This document shows, in pieces, positions 9,217-17,176 of a stretch of DNA of 27,831 bases. Position 1 is the stretch's first letter. Every line of letters starts with the position of its first letter. The DNA comes from UBA961 sp049317525 (GTDB taxonomy: Bacteria; Bacteroidota; Ignavibacteria; Kapaibacteriales; UBA961). The translations under genes and the position numbers were made by a program. The DNA lies in NCBI GenBank assembly GCA_049317525.1, contig JBMOIC010000026.1, positions 1 through 27,831 of the forward strand, given 5' to 3'. The notes under the pieces were generated by a model. The model saw only the letters and a list, made by a program, of their open reading frames with translations, did no database searches and was not told the DNA's origin.

Positions 9217-9263
9217 CGAAGTATTTTTATCAAAATAGTACAATTCATCCATATTCTATTAAA

Positions 9264-9563
9264 ATGAATAACTCTTCACATATAGATTCAGCATCCATCG
9301 AACGCATCGCAGAACTTTCTAAGCTGTCTTTGTCAATCGAACAAAAAGATGATATTATCAATCAGTTTAAAAATATCATTTCTTCAATTGATGTGATCAA
9401 TTCATTAGAATTAGATGAAGTTGAACCATTGGAACATATTGTAGATCTTCCAGATATTTTCAGGGAAGATTGTATAAAAGATTCACTTCCAATTCAAGAT
9501 ACACTTAAGAATGCTCCTCAAAAAAATGAGACATTTTTCAAGGTTCCAAAAGTGTTAGAATAA
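9264..9563 (+). CDS. gatC: Asp-tRNA(Asn)/Glu-tRNA(Gln) amidotransferase subunit C
   Basis: GatC is the small subunit that stabilises GatA in the GatCAB complex, which amidates mischarged Glu-tRNA(Gln) or Asp-tRNA(Asn). The 99-residue length is normal. Family features are an N-terminal helix IERIAELSKLSLS, a second helix around FKNIISSIDVINSL, and the conserved stretch EVEPLEHIVDLPDIFRED, followed by DTLKNAPQKNETFFKVPKVLE, close to the usual ending. gatA and gatB are not in the window, so the subunits are encoded apart. The gene diverges from murA across a 181-bp region and is followed by the sigma factor gene. Confidence 0.93.
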   Translation: MNNSSHIDSASIERIAELSKLSLSIEQKDDIINQFKNIISSIDVINSLELDEVEPLEHIVDLPDIFREDCIKDSLPIQDTLKNAPQKNETFFKVPKVLE

Positions 9564-9675
9564 CATTTTATATATAAATTTTTTTTCTAAGTACAATATT
9601 TTCACTTGCCATTCGTTGTGGGTGTTCTAAAATTTTGAACTACAAACTTAGATTGATAAATATCAGGTGCCCTGA

Positions 9676-10536
9676 ATGAGGATTACGAAACAGTATACAA
9701 ATCGCGAAAGCCAGTCTCTTGATAAATATTTACAAGAGATCGGAAGAGTTGAACTTCTAACGGGCGATGATGAAATAGATTTAGCCCGATTGATTAGAAA
9801 AGGCGGTTTTGATGGAGAATTAGCCCTAGAGCGTTTGGTAAAAGCCAATCTACGTTTTGTGGTAAGTGTTGCTAAGCAATATCAAAATCAAGGCTTATCA
9901 CTTGGCGATTTAATCAATGAAGGTAATTTAGGATTGATCAAAGCTGCAAAGCGTTTTGATGAAACTCGTGGATTTAAATTTATCTCTTATGCTGTGTGGT
10001 GGATTAGACAATCTATCTTACAGGCATTAGCAGAACAATCTAGAATTGTTAGGCTTCCATTAAATCGTGTAGGTGCGCTTAATAAAATTGGTAAAAAGTT
10101 CAGTGAATTAGAACAAGCCTTTGAACGTGAGCCTACCGCTTCTGAATTAGCAGAACAATTAGATATGAGTGTTGCAGAGATTTCAGAAACAATTAAAATT
10201 TCTGGCAGACATTTATCTGTAGATGCTCCATTTGTTCAAGGTGAAGACAATAGACTTCTAGATATTCTTCCAAATGATCAACAACCACCACCAGATGCAG
10301 AATTAATGCGTGAGTCTTTGCGTGTGGAAGTTCAACAAGTATTAACTACTCTATCATCAAGAGAAGCTGAAGTAATTAAATTGTATTTTGGGCTTGACGG
10401 TGTATGTTTAACTCTTGAAGAAATTGGTGAGAAATTTAATCTTACAAGAGAACGTGTAAGGCAAATTAAAGAAAAAGCAATACGCAGATTACGTCATGCT
10501 TCTCGATCTAAAGCTTTAAGAGCCTATTTAGGTTAA
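9676..10536 (+). CDS. rpoD: Primary (RpoD/SigA-family) sigma factor
   Basis: This is a group 1 sigma-70 factor directing RNA polymerase to housekeeping promoters. At 286 residues it is short and lacks region 1.1, as is usual for Bacteroidota and Chlorobi. Visible parts are region 1.2 (NRESQSLDKYLQEIG, 9-23), region 2 (about 50-118, with ANLRFVVSVAKQYQNQG, then GFKFISYAVWWIRQSI for melting and -7 recognition), region 3 (about 125-200) and region 4 (about 220-275) with the helix-turn-helix LTLEEIGEKFNLTRERVRQI. A loosely matching AGGTG lies upstream of the ATG. Its lineage-typical sequence fits the TTTG/TAnnTTTG promoters in the window. A close group 2 paralogue cannot be excluded. It ends at a strong terminator. 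Confidence 0.93.
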   Translation: MRITKQYTNRESQSLDKYLQEIGRVELLTGDDEIDLARLIRKGGFDGELALERLVKANLRFVVSVAKQYQNQGLSLGDLINEGNLGLIKAAKRFDETRGFKFISYAVWWIRQSILQALAEQSRIVRLPLNRVGALNKIGKKFSELEQAFEREPTASELAEQLDMSVAEISETIKISGRHLSVDAPFVQGEDNRLLDILPNDQQPPPDAELMRESLRVEVQQVLTTLSSREAEVIKLYFGLDGVCLTLEEIGEKFNLTRERVRQIKEKAIRRLRHASRSKALRAYLG

Positions 10537-10559
10537 AAATAGTATCCTTCCTTTTCATG

Positions 10560-10584
10560 GCCCGGTTTACCGGGCTTTTTTTTT
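10560..10584 (+). terminator. Rho-independent terminator after the sigma factor gene
   Basis: The stem gcccgg/ccgggc (10560-10565 with 10570-10575) closes a tetraloop and is followed by nine T residues (10576-10584). It works on the plus strand only. It overlaps the 3' end of the convergent methyltransferase gene, whose TAA lies in the loop and stem. Confidence 0.93.
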
Positions 10585-11370
10585 ACATATCATTAATTCA
10601 GTTGTTGGTGACTCATTAAATATTCTGATCAATATCCATTCAATCGGATATAGAATTACAGCGTATAGGGCACCAATAAGTTCACTTTTGCGGACAGGGT
10701 ACATGCATATATTCCATAATCTACCCCATAAATGTGATTTCATATCGATAGGATATCCCATCACATAAAACATTGATTGTCTTTTTATAATGTCAAAACC
10801 ATTCTTCTGTAATATGGCCGAAACCTGCTGTAAACTTCTATGAACAATATGTTTTTCTCTTATAGTATCATAATGTAAAAAGTTATCAGAATACAGTAAT
10901 ATTCCATCTTCCTGCAAATGACTAGCAATATTCTGGATAGCCCGATTATATTTTTCATCATCTACAATATGAAACAGAACATCAAACACAGATATACATG
11001 AATATAATCCTAAAGAAGAAAGTGATGCTTCATCAGAAATATCAGCCTTTAATAAAGAACATTGTGGAAACCTATCTTTACAATAGTCAATTGAAGATTG
11101 AGTGAAATCGATACCCTGAATATGTTTAACCCCGAATTTCTGCCATAAAGAAAGATAAAACCCAGTTCCACAACCTATATCTAAAACGCTTACAGTATTA
11201 GGATTAACATCTGTAAATAATGTTCGTAATATTGCATTTACCAAGTTTTTTCTAAGAGAATACAATGCAGCATTAAACACATATCCATAGGCTAAATGGC
11301 CAACTTTGTGCACTCCTGGCCCAGTGGATAGGCGTTGTTCCCAATAAGATTGGGCATCAAAATGTGTCAT
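10567..11370 (-). CDS. Class I SAM-dependent methyltransferase, substrate unknown
   Basis: The protein has 267 residues. Motif I VLDIGCGTGFY (63-72) binds SAM, the acidic end of beta-2 is GIDFT (86-90), and the later blocks LLKADISD and SVFDVLFHI fit a Methyltransf_11/25-type Rossmann fold. The N-terminal block SYWEQRLSTGPGVHKVGH precedes the fold and may shape the substrate pocket. A hydrophobic stretch near the C-terminus (about 230-250, ELIGALYAVILYPIEWILI) could sit on a membrane, which would fit a lipid or quinone-like substrate, but that is inference. The last codons (KKKAR-stop) are made from the poly-T and hairpin of the opposing sigma-factor terminator. A terminator-like hairpin lies just ahead of its start codon. 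Confidence 0.85.
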   Translation of the reverse strand: MTHFDAQSYWEQRLSTGPGVHKVGHLAYGYVFNAALYSLRKNLVNAILRTLFTDVNPNTVSVLDIGCGTGFYLSLWQKFGVKHIQGIDFTQSSIDYCKDRFPQCSLLKADISDEASLSSLGLYSCISVFDVLFHIVDDEKYNRAIQNIASHLQEDGILLYSDNFLHYDTIREKHIVHRSLQQVSAILQKNGFDIIKRQSMFYVMGYPIDMKSHLWGRLWNICMYPVRKSELIGALYAVILYPIEWILIRIFNESPTTELMICKKKAR

Positions 11371-11378
11371 AATGATCT

Positions 11379-11417
11379 AAAACAAAAATACCGTCTGACA
11401 TATTATGCAGACGGTAT
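11379..11417 (-). terminator. Terminator after the permease, abutting the methyltransferase start
   Basis: A perfect 10-bp stem ataccgtctg/cagacggtat (11388-11397 with 11408-11417) around a 10-nt loop is followed on the minus strand by TTTTGTTTT. It lies 21 bases past the permease stop codon and ends about 8 bases before the methyltransferase ATG. Confidence 0.82.
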
Positions 11418-11438
11418 GTATAAGAAACAGTACAAAGT

Positions 11439-12911
11439 TTACAATGCAGCATTTTTTCGGATAACGCTGTGTTTTGCACCATATACAAAATATAATACTA
11501 AACCTATTGTCATCCAGATAATTAATCGCATCCATGTATCAAATGGTAAAGCATACATCATGTAAAAACAAGTACCAATGCCAAGAATTGGAATTAAAGG
11601 TACTAATGGAGTTTTAAATGAGCGTATTGCATTTGGATGCGTTTTTCTCATCACTATGATACCAATACATACCAAAATAAATGCAAATAAAGTACCAATT
11701 GATGTCATTTCACCAACAACAGTAACCGGCACAAAAGCAGCAAATAAACTAACAAATATTGCAAAGAAGAGATTTGATTTAAATGGAGTACGAAATTTTG
11801 GATGAACATCAGAGAATACTTTAGGCAATAAGCCATCTTTTGCCATAGAGAAAAATACTCTTGATTGTCCCATTAACATTACCAATATAACCGATGAATA
11901 TCCAGCAAGAATAGCAATAATAATCGCTTCTTGAAGCCATTGATAGGGAGTTCGCATAATTGCTAATGCTACCGGGGCAGCTTCTCCAGCAAAGTTTTTA
12001 TAATTCTCTAAACCTGTCATAACATGTGCAAAAAGAATATATAAAATCGTACATACTACCAAAGAACCTAGAATACCGATTGGCATATCCCTTTGTGGGT
12101 TTTTTGCCTCTTGTGCTGCCGTTGAAACAGCATCAAATCCAATAAAAGCAAAAAATACAACTGCAGCACCTGTTACAATACCAGACCAACCAAAATGTTG
12201 AAATACACCTGTGTTCTCAGGAATATAAGGCGTATAATTAGCTGGGTTTATATAACCCCATCCTAAACCAATAAATACAAGTACCACAGCCAGCTTTAAT
12301 CCTACTACAATACCATTCATTTTAGCTGATTCTTCGGTTCCCCGAATCAAAAGCAAAGACATCATAACAGTAATAAAAACCGCAGGAAGATTTATAATAC
12401 CATGAATAAGCGAACCATCGGGCATTGCAATAGGCGTTTCCCATGGAGACATCGTTAATTGAGCAGGTAAAGCCCAATCATGCATATGTAACAGTTTAAC
12501 AAGATATTTAGACCAACTAATAGCAACTGTAGCAGCTCCTACAGCATATTCCAAAACAAGATCCCATCCAATAATCCAAGCCATGAATTCACCCATGGTT
12601 GCATAAGAATATGTATATGCACTCCCAGCAATAGGAATCATTGAAGCGAATTCTGCATAACATAAACCAGCAAAAGCACATCCCAAAGCAGCAATTGCAA
12701 ATGAAATTGTAACAGCTGGGCCAGCATTATTTGCTGCTGCTATACCTGTTAAAGAGAATAAACCTGCACCAATTATTGCTCCTATACCAAGCAATACTAG
12801 ATTTAATGGGCCAAGTGTTCTTTTAAGCGTTTGATCTTCACCATGACCATCAGCTTCTTTTTGCAATGACTGCAAAGACTTAGTCAGAAAAAGAGGATTC
12901 GAAGAGGCCAT
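11439..12911 (-). CDS. APC-superfamily amino acid permease (CAT/YhdG-like)
   Basis: This is an inner-membrane secondary transporter for amino acids. The ATG at 12911 is chosen over one at 12953 because AGGAAGG, a strong ribosome-binding site, lies just upstream; this gives 490 residues. About 12 transmembrane segments follow a 40-residue cytoplasmic N-terminus. The family signature LVLLGIGAIIGAGLFSLTG in TM1, the AEFASMIPIAGSAYTYSYA block in TM3 and the FIGFDAVSTAAQEAKNPQRD loop match the cationic amino acid transporter branch (TC 2.A.3.3), but the substrate cannot be read from sequence alone. It has its own promoter (12985-13015) and ends at the hairpin at 11388-11417. Confidence 0.92.
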   Translation of the reverse strand: MASSNPLFLTKSLQSLQKEADGHGEDQTLKRTLGPLNLVLLGIGAIIGAGLFSLTGIAAANNAGPAVTISFAIAALGCAFAGLCYAEFASMIPIAGSAYTYSYATMGEFMAWIIGWDLVLEYAVGAATVAISWSKYLVKLLHMHDWALPAQLTMSPWETPIAMPDGSLIHGIINLPAVFITVMMSLLLIRGTEESAKMNGIVVGLKLAVVLVFIGLGWGYINPANYTPYIPENTGVFQHFGWSGIVTGAAVVFFAFIGFDAVSTAAQEAKNPQRDMPIGILGSLVVCTILYILFAHVMTGLENYKNFAGEAAPVALAIMRTPYQWLQEAIIIAILAGYSSVILVMLMGQSRVFFSMAKDGLLPKVFSDVHPKFRTPFKSNLFFAIFVSLFAAFVPVTVVGEMTSIGTLFAFILVCIGIIVMRKTHPNAIRSFKTPLVPLIPILGIGTCFYMMYALPFDTWMRLIIWMTIGLVLYFVYGAKHSVIRKNAAL

Positions 12912-12984
12912 TTTTGCCTTCCTTACATTTATTGAAATATATTCCAAAGTCACAAATTAATCTTATATATTAAGCTCTGCTACG

Positions 12985-13015
12985 CAAAAATAGGAAGAGA
13001 AACTGTTTTACCAAG
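12985..13015 (-). promoter_or_regulatory. Bacteroidota-type promoter for the permease
   Basis: On the minus strand CTTG (13015-13012), 19 bp, then TATTTTTG (12992-12985) followed by C. One base departs from the consensus -33 TTTG. The leader before the chosen ATG would be about 66 nt. The promoter lies back to back with the tRNA-Cys promoter in the same 226-bp region. Confidence 0.65.
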
Positions 13016-13061
13016 TTCTTTCATAAATAGAGTCTCTTTTTGCAAAGCAATTGTTTTTCTA

Positions 13062-13093
13062 TTTGGTTTTAAGGCATAACAAAAGTATTTTTG
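13062..13093 (+). promoter_or_regulatory. Bacteroidota-type promoter for tRNA-Cys and probably efp
   Basis: TTTG (13062-13065), 20 bp, then TATTTTTG (13086-13093) followed by C. The start would be near 13100, about 38 bases ahead of the mature tRNA. No terminator with a T-tract is seen before efp, so both may share it. Confidence 0.75.
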
Positions 13094-13137
13094 CTTTCTG
13101 TTTTTTTAGAGTATCAATACTCTGTATATCATTTATT

Positions 13138-13208
13138 GGTCTCGTCGCCTAGTGGCTGGGCAGGGCTCTGCAAAAGCCCCTACAGCGGTTCGAATCCGCT
13201 CGAGACCT
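13138..13208 (+). tRNA. tRNA-Cys (anticodon GCA)
   Basis: A complete cloverleaf: 7-bp acceptor stem GGTCTCG/CGAGACC, 3-bp D-stem gcc/ggc, anticodon stem gggct/agccc with loop CTGCAAA (anticodon GCA, positions 34-36), and T-arm agcgg-TTCGAAT-ccgct. The discriminator base is T, the known cysteine identity base. The 3' CCA is not encoded and must be added after transcription. Confidence 0.97.
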
Positions 13209-13217
13209 CAAGACTAA

Positions 13218-13235
13218 ACAAGGTGATCACCTTGT
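13218..13235. promoter_or_regulatory. Perfect 18-bp palindrome between tRNA-Cys and efp
   Basis: acaaggtgatcaccttgt equals its own reverse complement. It starts 10 bases after the tRNA and ends 24 bases before the efp ATG. As RNA it folds into a tight hairpin without a following U-run, so it could mark processing between tRNA and mRNA; as DNA it could be an operator. Confidence 0.6.
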
Positions 13236-13259
13236 ATCAATTTATTTATCGGAATGATT

Positions 13260-13823
13260 ATGGCATCTACAGCAGATTTGCGTGTTGGAGCATTCTTAAA
13301 GTATAATGGTGAACTTTGCCAAGTTTTAGAAAGCGAGCATCGCACTCCAGGAAATTTACGTGCATTTTATCAAGTAAAATTACGAGTTCTTAGAACCAGT
13401 AAATTACTCGAAAATCGTTATCGCTCTGGAGAGACAATTGAATTTGTACGTGTAGAAAAAAGAGATTTCCAATATCTTTACAGAGATGGAGATTCTTATG
13501 TATTTATGGATACATCTAATTATGATCAAATTCCTGTTGACTCTACGATTGTTGGTAATGTCGCTAAATTGATGAAAGAAAATCAAGAAGTTCAGCTTAC
13601 ATTTGACGAAGTTTCTGTATTAAATGTAGAATTACCATCACATGTACAATTACGCGTTGTTCATACAGAGCCTGGTGTTCGCGGTGATACAGCTACAAAT
13701 GTGTTAAAACCAGCAACTGTAGAAACTGGCGCATCAATTCAAGTTCCAATTTTTGTTAATGAAGGTGATTTACTTCGTATTGATAGCAGAACAGGAGAAT
13801 ATATTGAACGCGTTAAAGAGTAA
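13260..13823 (+). CDS. efp: Translation elongation factor P
   Basis: EF-P binds between the ribosomal P and E sites and relieves stalling at proline runs. The ATG at 13260 gives MASTADLRVG and the usual length (187 residues); an ATG two codons upstream is possible. All three domains are present: the KOW-like N-terminal domain (1-65), then two OB domains (66-128 and 129-187), with the C-terminal signature around IDSRTGEYIERVKE. The domain I loop reads HRTPGNLRAF, so the tip residue equivalent to E. coli Lys34 (Pseudomonas Arg32) is Asn32. That residue cannot be lysylated, rhamnosylated or aminopentanolylated in the known ways. From memory, Chlorobi EF-Ps share this loop. Confidence 0.96.
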   Translation: MASTADLRVGAFLKYNGELCQVLESEHRTPGNLRAFYQVKLRVLRTSKLLENRYRSGETIEFVRVEKRDFQYLYRDGDSYVFMDTSNYDQIPVDSTIVGNVAKLMKENQEVQLTFDEVSVLNVELPSHVQLRVVHTEPGVRGDTATNVLKPATVETGASIQVPIFVNEGDLLRIDSRTGEYIERVKE

Positions 13824-13840
13824 TAGTTCAGACACTTATA

Positions 13841-13884
13841 AAAAAGCGTGATTGCTGAGCTGATTTCAGTTCCACGCTTTTTTT
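13841..13884 (+). terminator. Rho-independent terminator between efp and accB
   Basis: A 10-bp stem aaaaagcgtg/cacgcttttt (13841-13850 with 13873-13882) carries a 22-nt apical region that can itself pair (ctga/tcag), and is followed by a T-run to 13884. Only 21 bases then remain before the accB ATG, leaving little room for a promoter, so accB may depend on read-through. Confidence 0.85.
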
Positions 13885-13905
13885 ATTCTATTATTGGAGA
13901 TATTC

Positions 13906-14373
13906 ATGGATTTACAATATTTAAAAGAGTTACTAGCTATTTTTGATACTAGTTCAGCAACAGATCTAATGATCGAAGAAGATGGATGTTCTGTATCTCT
14001 ATCGCGTAGGCCCGCAGAGCCAACTAATGTTTATGGATCTTTCCCTCAACAAGTTCCTATCCAAACTCCATATATACAAGCCCCTGCACCTTTAACTCCT
14101 GTAGAAGCACCAATTGCAGCAGTTTCCGCTAATACACATTCAATTTTGTCGCCAATTGTTGGTACTTTTTATAATGCACCAAATCCAGATTCACCTCCTT
14201 ATGTTTCTGTTGGTGACCACATTTCTATTGGCCAAAGATTATGCATTGTGGAAGCGATGAAATTGATGAATGAAATTGAAAGTGATGTTTCTGGTACTAT
14301 CATCAAAGTAATACCAAACAATGCACAACCTGTTGAATATGATCAACCTCTCTTTATTGTTCAGCTAGACTAA
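13906..14373 (+). CDS. accB: Acetyl-CoA carboxylase biotin carboxyl carrier protein
   Basis: BCCP carries the carboxylated biotin between biotin carboxylase and carboxyltransferase in the first step of fatty acid synthesis. The ATG at 13906 is preferred because GGAG stands 6 bases ahead; a TTG at 13894 lacks such a site. The protein has 155 residues: an N-terminal helix (DLQYLKELLAIFD), a Pro/Ala/Gln-rich flexible linker (about 35-75), and the biotinyl domain (about 78-155), whose EAMKLMNEI motif holds biotinylated Lys119. SPIVGTFYNAPNPDSPPYV includes the thumb region typical of bacterial BCCP. accC follows 44 bases later. Confidence 0.96.
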   Translation: MDLQYLKELLAIFDTSSATDLMIEEDGCSVSLSRRPAEPTNVYGSFPQQVPIQTPYIQAPAPLTPVEAPIAAVSANTHSILSPIVGTFYNAPNPDSPPYVSVGDHISIGQRLCIVEAMKLMNEIESDVSGTIIKVIPNNAQPVEYDQPLFIVQLD

Positions 14374-14417
14374 TTTTCGATTGTTCGAACATTTTGTACA
14401 ACTGAGAAAAACTTCTA

Positions 14418-15764
14418 ATGATTAAAAAAGTACTCATAGCAAATAGAGGCGAAATCGCATTGCGCGTGATTAGAGCATGTAAAGAGCTTGGAATTAAAAC
14501 CGTTGCAGTATATTCAACCGCCGATAGAACCTCATTACATGTCCGTTTTGCAGATGAAGCTGTTTGTATTGGCCCTGCTGCTGGCAAAGAGAGCTATTTA
14601 CACATTCCTGCAATTATCACAGCTGCACAAATAACTGGCGCAGATGCTATTCATCCAGGTTATGGCTTTTTAGCTGAAAACAATACATTTGCAGATATTT
14701 GCAAAGAAATTGGTATCATATTTATTGGTCCAAGTGCTCATGCTATTGCCAATATGGGTAATAAATCAGTTGCTAAAGAAACAATGAAAGCATCTGGCAT
14801 ACCTGTTATACCTGGTAGCGATGGCATAGTAGAAACTATTGAATTAGCCAAAGAAATAGCAGAGTCAATGGGCTATCCTGTTATGATAAAGGCTGTTGCT
14901 GGTGGAGGTGGCAAAGGCATGCGCTTTGTTCCAAATCCAGATGAAATAGAGAACTTATTCATAATGGCAAGAAATGAAGCTGAATCTGCATTTAATAATC
15001 CAGATGTGTACATAGAAAAATTTATCGAGCAACCACGCCATATAGAATTTCAGGTTTTTGGCGATACCCATGGAAATGCAATACATTTGAACGAAAGAGA
15101 ATGTTCTATTCAAAGACGTCATCAAAAATTGATAGAGGAGACTCCTTCTCCAATTATGACTCCTGAATTAAGAGCAAAAATGGGCGAAGCTGCTGTTAAA
15201 GCTGTCAAAGCAGTAAACTATGAAGGCGCTGGAACAATAGAATTTTTAGTAGATAAACACTCTAATTTCTATTTTATGGAAATGAATACTCGTATACAGG
15301 TAGAACATCCAGTAACCGAGGAATCATTGGGTATTGATTTAGTAAAAGAGCAGATTTTAGTTGCTGGTGGATATCCTCTATCACTACAAAGTGCACCTCC
15401 TATTAGACATTCCATCGAATGTCGTATCAATGCCGAAGATCCATTCCATGATTTTCGTCCTTCACCTGGTATGATTAAAACTGTAAATTTCCCTGGTGGA
15501 CATGGTATTCGAGTAGATTCACATATCTATCAAGGTTATATTATTCCTCCTTATTATGATTCATTACTTGCAAAACTTATTAGCTTTGCTCCAACAAGAT
15601 TAGAAGCTATTGCAAAAATGCGCAGAGCTCTCGATGAATTTATTATTGAAGGCGTACATACTACTATTCCTTTTCATCGTGTAATGATGGATAATCCAGA
15701 TTTTATTTCGGGTGATTTTGATACTAAGTATCTTGATACACATGGCTGGCAAAAAAAGAACTAA
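14418..15764 (+). CDS. accC: Acetyl-CoA carboxylase, biotin carboxylase subunit
   Basis: AccC carboxylates biotin on BCCP using ATP and bicarbonate. Its 448 residues are the normal length for the free-standing subunit. Visible are the N-terminal domain (KVLIANRGEIALRVIRA, then DAIHPGYGFLAEN), the ATP-grasp fold with Lys116, Lys158 and the glycine-rich flap AGGGGKGM (161-168), the metal and substrate residues in FMEMNTRIQVEHPVTE (Glu288, Asn290, Arg292), and the C-terminal ECRINAEDP block. The carboxyltransferase genes accA and accD are not in the window. Confidence 0.97.
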   Translation: MIKKVLIANRGEIALRVIRACKELGIKTVAVYSTADRTSLHVRFADEAVCIGPAAGKESYLHIPAIITAAQITGADAIHPGYGFLAENNTFADICKEIGIIFIGPSAHAIANMGNKSVAKETMKASGIPVIPGSDGIVETIELAKEIAESMGYPVMIKAVAGGGGKGMRFVPNPDEIENLFIMARNEAESAFNNPDVYIEKFIEQPRHIEFQVFGDTHGNAIHLNERECSIQRRHQKLIEETPSPIMTPELRAKMGEAAVKAVKAVNYEGAGTIEFLVDKHSNFYFMEMNTRIQVEHPVTEESLGIDLVKEQILVAGGYPLSLQSAPPIRHSIECRINAEDPFHDFRPSPGMIKTVNFPGGHGIRVDSHIYQGYIIPPYYDSLLAKLISFAPTRLEAIAKMRRALDEFIIEGVHTTIPFHRVMMDNPDFISGDFDTKYLDTHGWQKKN

Positions 15765-15787
15765 TTATATTGAATCAAAGGTATACT

Positions 15788-16168
15788 ATGAATTTTCCTG
15801 CAGACCTTAAGTACACAAATGATCATGAATGGATTCGTGTAGATGGTAATATTGGCACTATTGGTGTTACAGAACATGCCCAAGGCGAACTTGGTGATGT
15901 TGTTTATTTGGATATATCCGATTCTGTAAGCTCTATCGAAAATGGCGAGGTTTTTGGCAGCATAGAAGCAGTTAAAACAGTTGCCGATTTATTTGCACCT
16001 GCAAGTGGAAAAGTAATAGAAGTAAACAGAGCTTTGAATGATGCCCCAGAAATGGTTAATCAAGATTGTTATGGTGATGGATGGCTTATTAAAATTGAAT
16101 TATCTAATCTTTCTGAATTAGATGCTTTAATGAATGTAGATGAATATAAAGCTTTAGTTGGCCAATAA
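15788..16168 (+). CDS. gcvH: Glycine cleavage system H protein
   Basis: GcvH carries the aminomethyl intermediate on a lipoyl arm between the P, T and L proteins of glycine cleavage. The ATG at 15788 has AAAGG 6 bases upstream and gives 126 residues, the normal length; an upstream TTG at 15770 is rejected. The lipoyl domain has Lys63 in GSIEAVKTVADLFAP, and the DHEWIRVDGNIGTIGVTEHA start is typical. It lies 23 bases behind accC and ahead of a terminator, so it is probably co-transcribed with accBC. No gcvP, gcvT or glycine riboswitch is seen. H proteins can also serve lipoate relay. Confidence 0.96.
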   Translation: MNFPADLKYTNDHEWIRVDGNIGTIGVTEHAQGELGDVVYLDISDSVSSIENGEVFGSIEAVKTVADLFAPASGKVIEVNRALNDAPEMVNQDCYGDGWLIKIELSNLSELDALMNVDEYKALVGQ

Positions 16169-16193
16169 TTTTCTCTATCATTAAAAATATTTC

Positions 16194-16231
16194 AAGCCTT
16201 TGAATTCGTGTTCAAAGGCTTTTATTTTTTT
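16194..16231 (+). terminator. Terminator after gcvH, possibly bidirectional
   Basis: A perfect 11-bp stem aagcctttgaa/ttcaaaggctt (16194-16204 with 16211-16221) around a 6-nt loop is followed by tttatttttttt-like sequence with one A interruption. On the other strand it follows the phosphatase stop directly and runs into ATATTTTTAA, so it may also end that gene. Confidence 0.88.
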
Positions 16232-17154
16232 AAAGCATGTGCAAATTGAAGTGTTCCAGTTTTATCCATTATATGGATTAATAATACTTGAGAACTAATG
16301 GTTAATGCAGCAAATCCTCCATTCGTTGCCGCATATAAAGAAAATTCTCCATAAGAAGTATCTCGTGAACCACCTCCAGCACCAGATGTTACATGAATAA
16401 ATGCATCATCAGGATTATTAATAAGCTGCATATCGTGGTCATGACCACACATATATAAACTTACCTTGTGTTTATCTAATATTGGTTTAATATACTTAAG
16501 CATGAATTGCTGATCTTTATAGACACCATAAGATCTCATCATATGATGCCCAGTTACTATTTTCCAATCTGCTTTTGAATTCTGTAATGATGTATCAAGC
16601 CATGTTAATTGTGCTTCCTGCTTGCCTTTTGTAAAAGGTGTGGTATCTATTGCAAATAGTTCTACAGATCCTTTACCAGCCTGAAAAATCGTAGAATAAT
16701 AGTTGGAAGGCATATGCCATGCATTATTGATTTTTGCATATTCTATTTGTGCTTCGGTATTTCCTCTATGATCATGATTTCCTAAAATTGCATACCACGG
16801 TTTTTGTATAGATTGTCCGGTATATATATTTTCAAACTTAGTTTTCCATTGCTTATCATGAACTGATTCTACCCCGCTACCATAAATATTATCACCAGTA
16901 GATATAATTGCTTGAATAGGATTTTTTTCAGCATATGTATTCATCCCAAAAGCTACATCTTTTTGTAGAGAGCCACCTGTCCCCCAATCCCCAAGCACCA
17001 AACATCTAAAAGGGATTTCATCGCCAAAATCTTGAATATCCTTATATTGTCTTAGCTCTTTTGGTGCATTCTTAACTTCAGATGCCCATAATTCATATAT
17101 GTTTACAAGTGGAATACTTGCTAATACACTAAATAGGAATGATCTTCTTTTCAT
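16222..17154 (-). CDS. Tat-exported purple/tartrate-resistant acid phosphatase-like metallophosphoesterase
   Basis: This 310-residue protein hydrolyses phosphate esters outside the cytoplasm, by family inference. The N-terminus MKRRSFLFSVLASIPLV carries a twin-arginine motif (RRSFL), which suggests export after folding and metal loading. The binuclear-metal ligands follow the mammalian type 5 acid phosphatase order: Asp56 (GDWG), Asp88 and Tyr91 (GDNIYGSG), Asn126 (GNHDH), His203 (TGHHMM), and His238 and His240 (GHDHD). The tyrosine next to the GDN block is the purple-phosphatase hallmark. The gene diverges from the RNA methyltransferase with 22 bases between start codons. Confidence 0.92.
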   Translation of the reverse strand: MKRRSFLFSVLASIPLVNIYELWASEVKNAPKELRQYKDIQDFGDEIPFRCLVLGDWGTGGSLQKDVAFGMNTYAEKNPIQAIISTGDNIYGSGVESVHDKQWKTKFENIYTGQSIQKPWYAILGNHDHRGNTEAQIEYAKINNAWHMPSNYYSTIFQAGKGSVELFAIDTTPFTKGKQEAQLTWLDTSLQNSKADWKIVTGHHMMRSYGVYKDQQFMLKYIKPILDKHKVSLYMCGHDHDMQLINNPDDAFIHVTSGAGGGSRDTSYGEFSLYAATNGGFAALTISSQVLLIHIMDKTGTLQFAHALKK

Positions 17155-17176
17155 TGTTATACCATAATATAGTTAT

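Noticed and set aside
9564..9675. Promoter for the sigma factor gene
   Set aside because: AAATTTTG and TATTTTCA resemble the -7 box but no TTTG lies at the right distance; not strong enough to list.
15765..15787. Glycine riboswitch ahead of gcvH
   Set aside because: Only 23 bases separate accC and gcvH, far too short for the aptamer.
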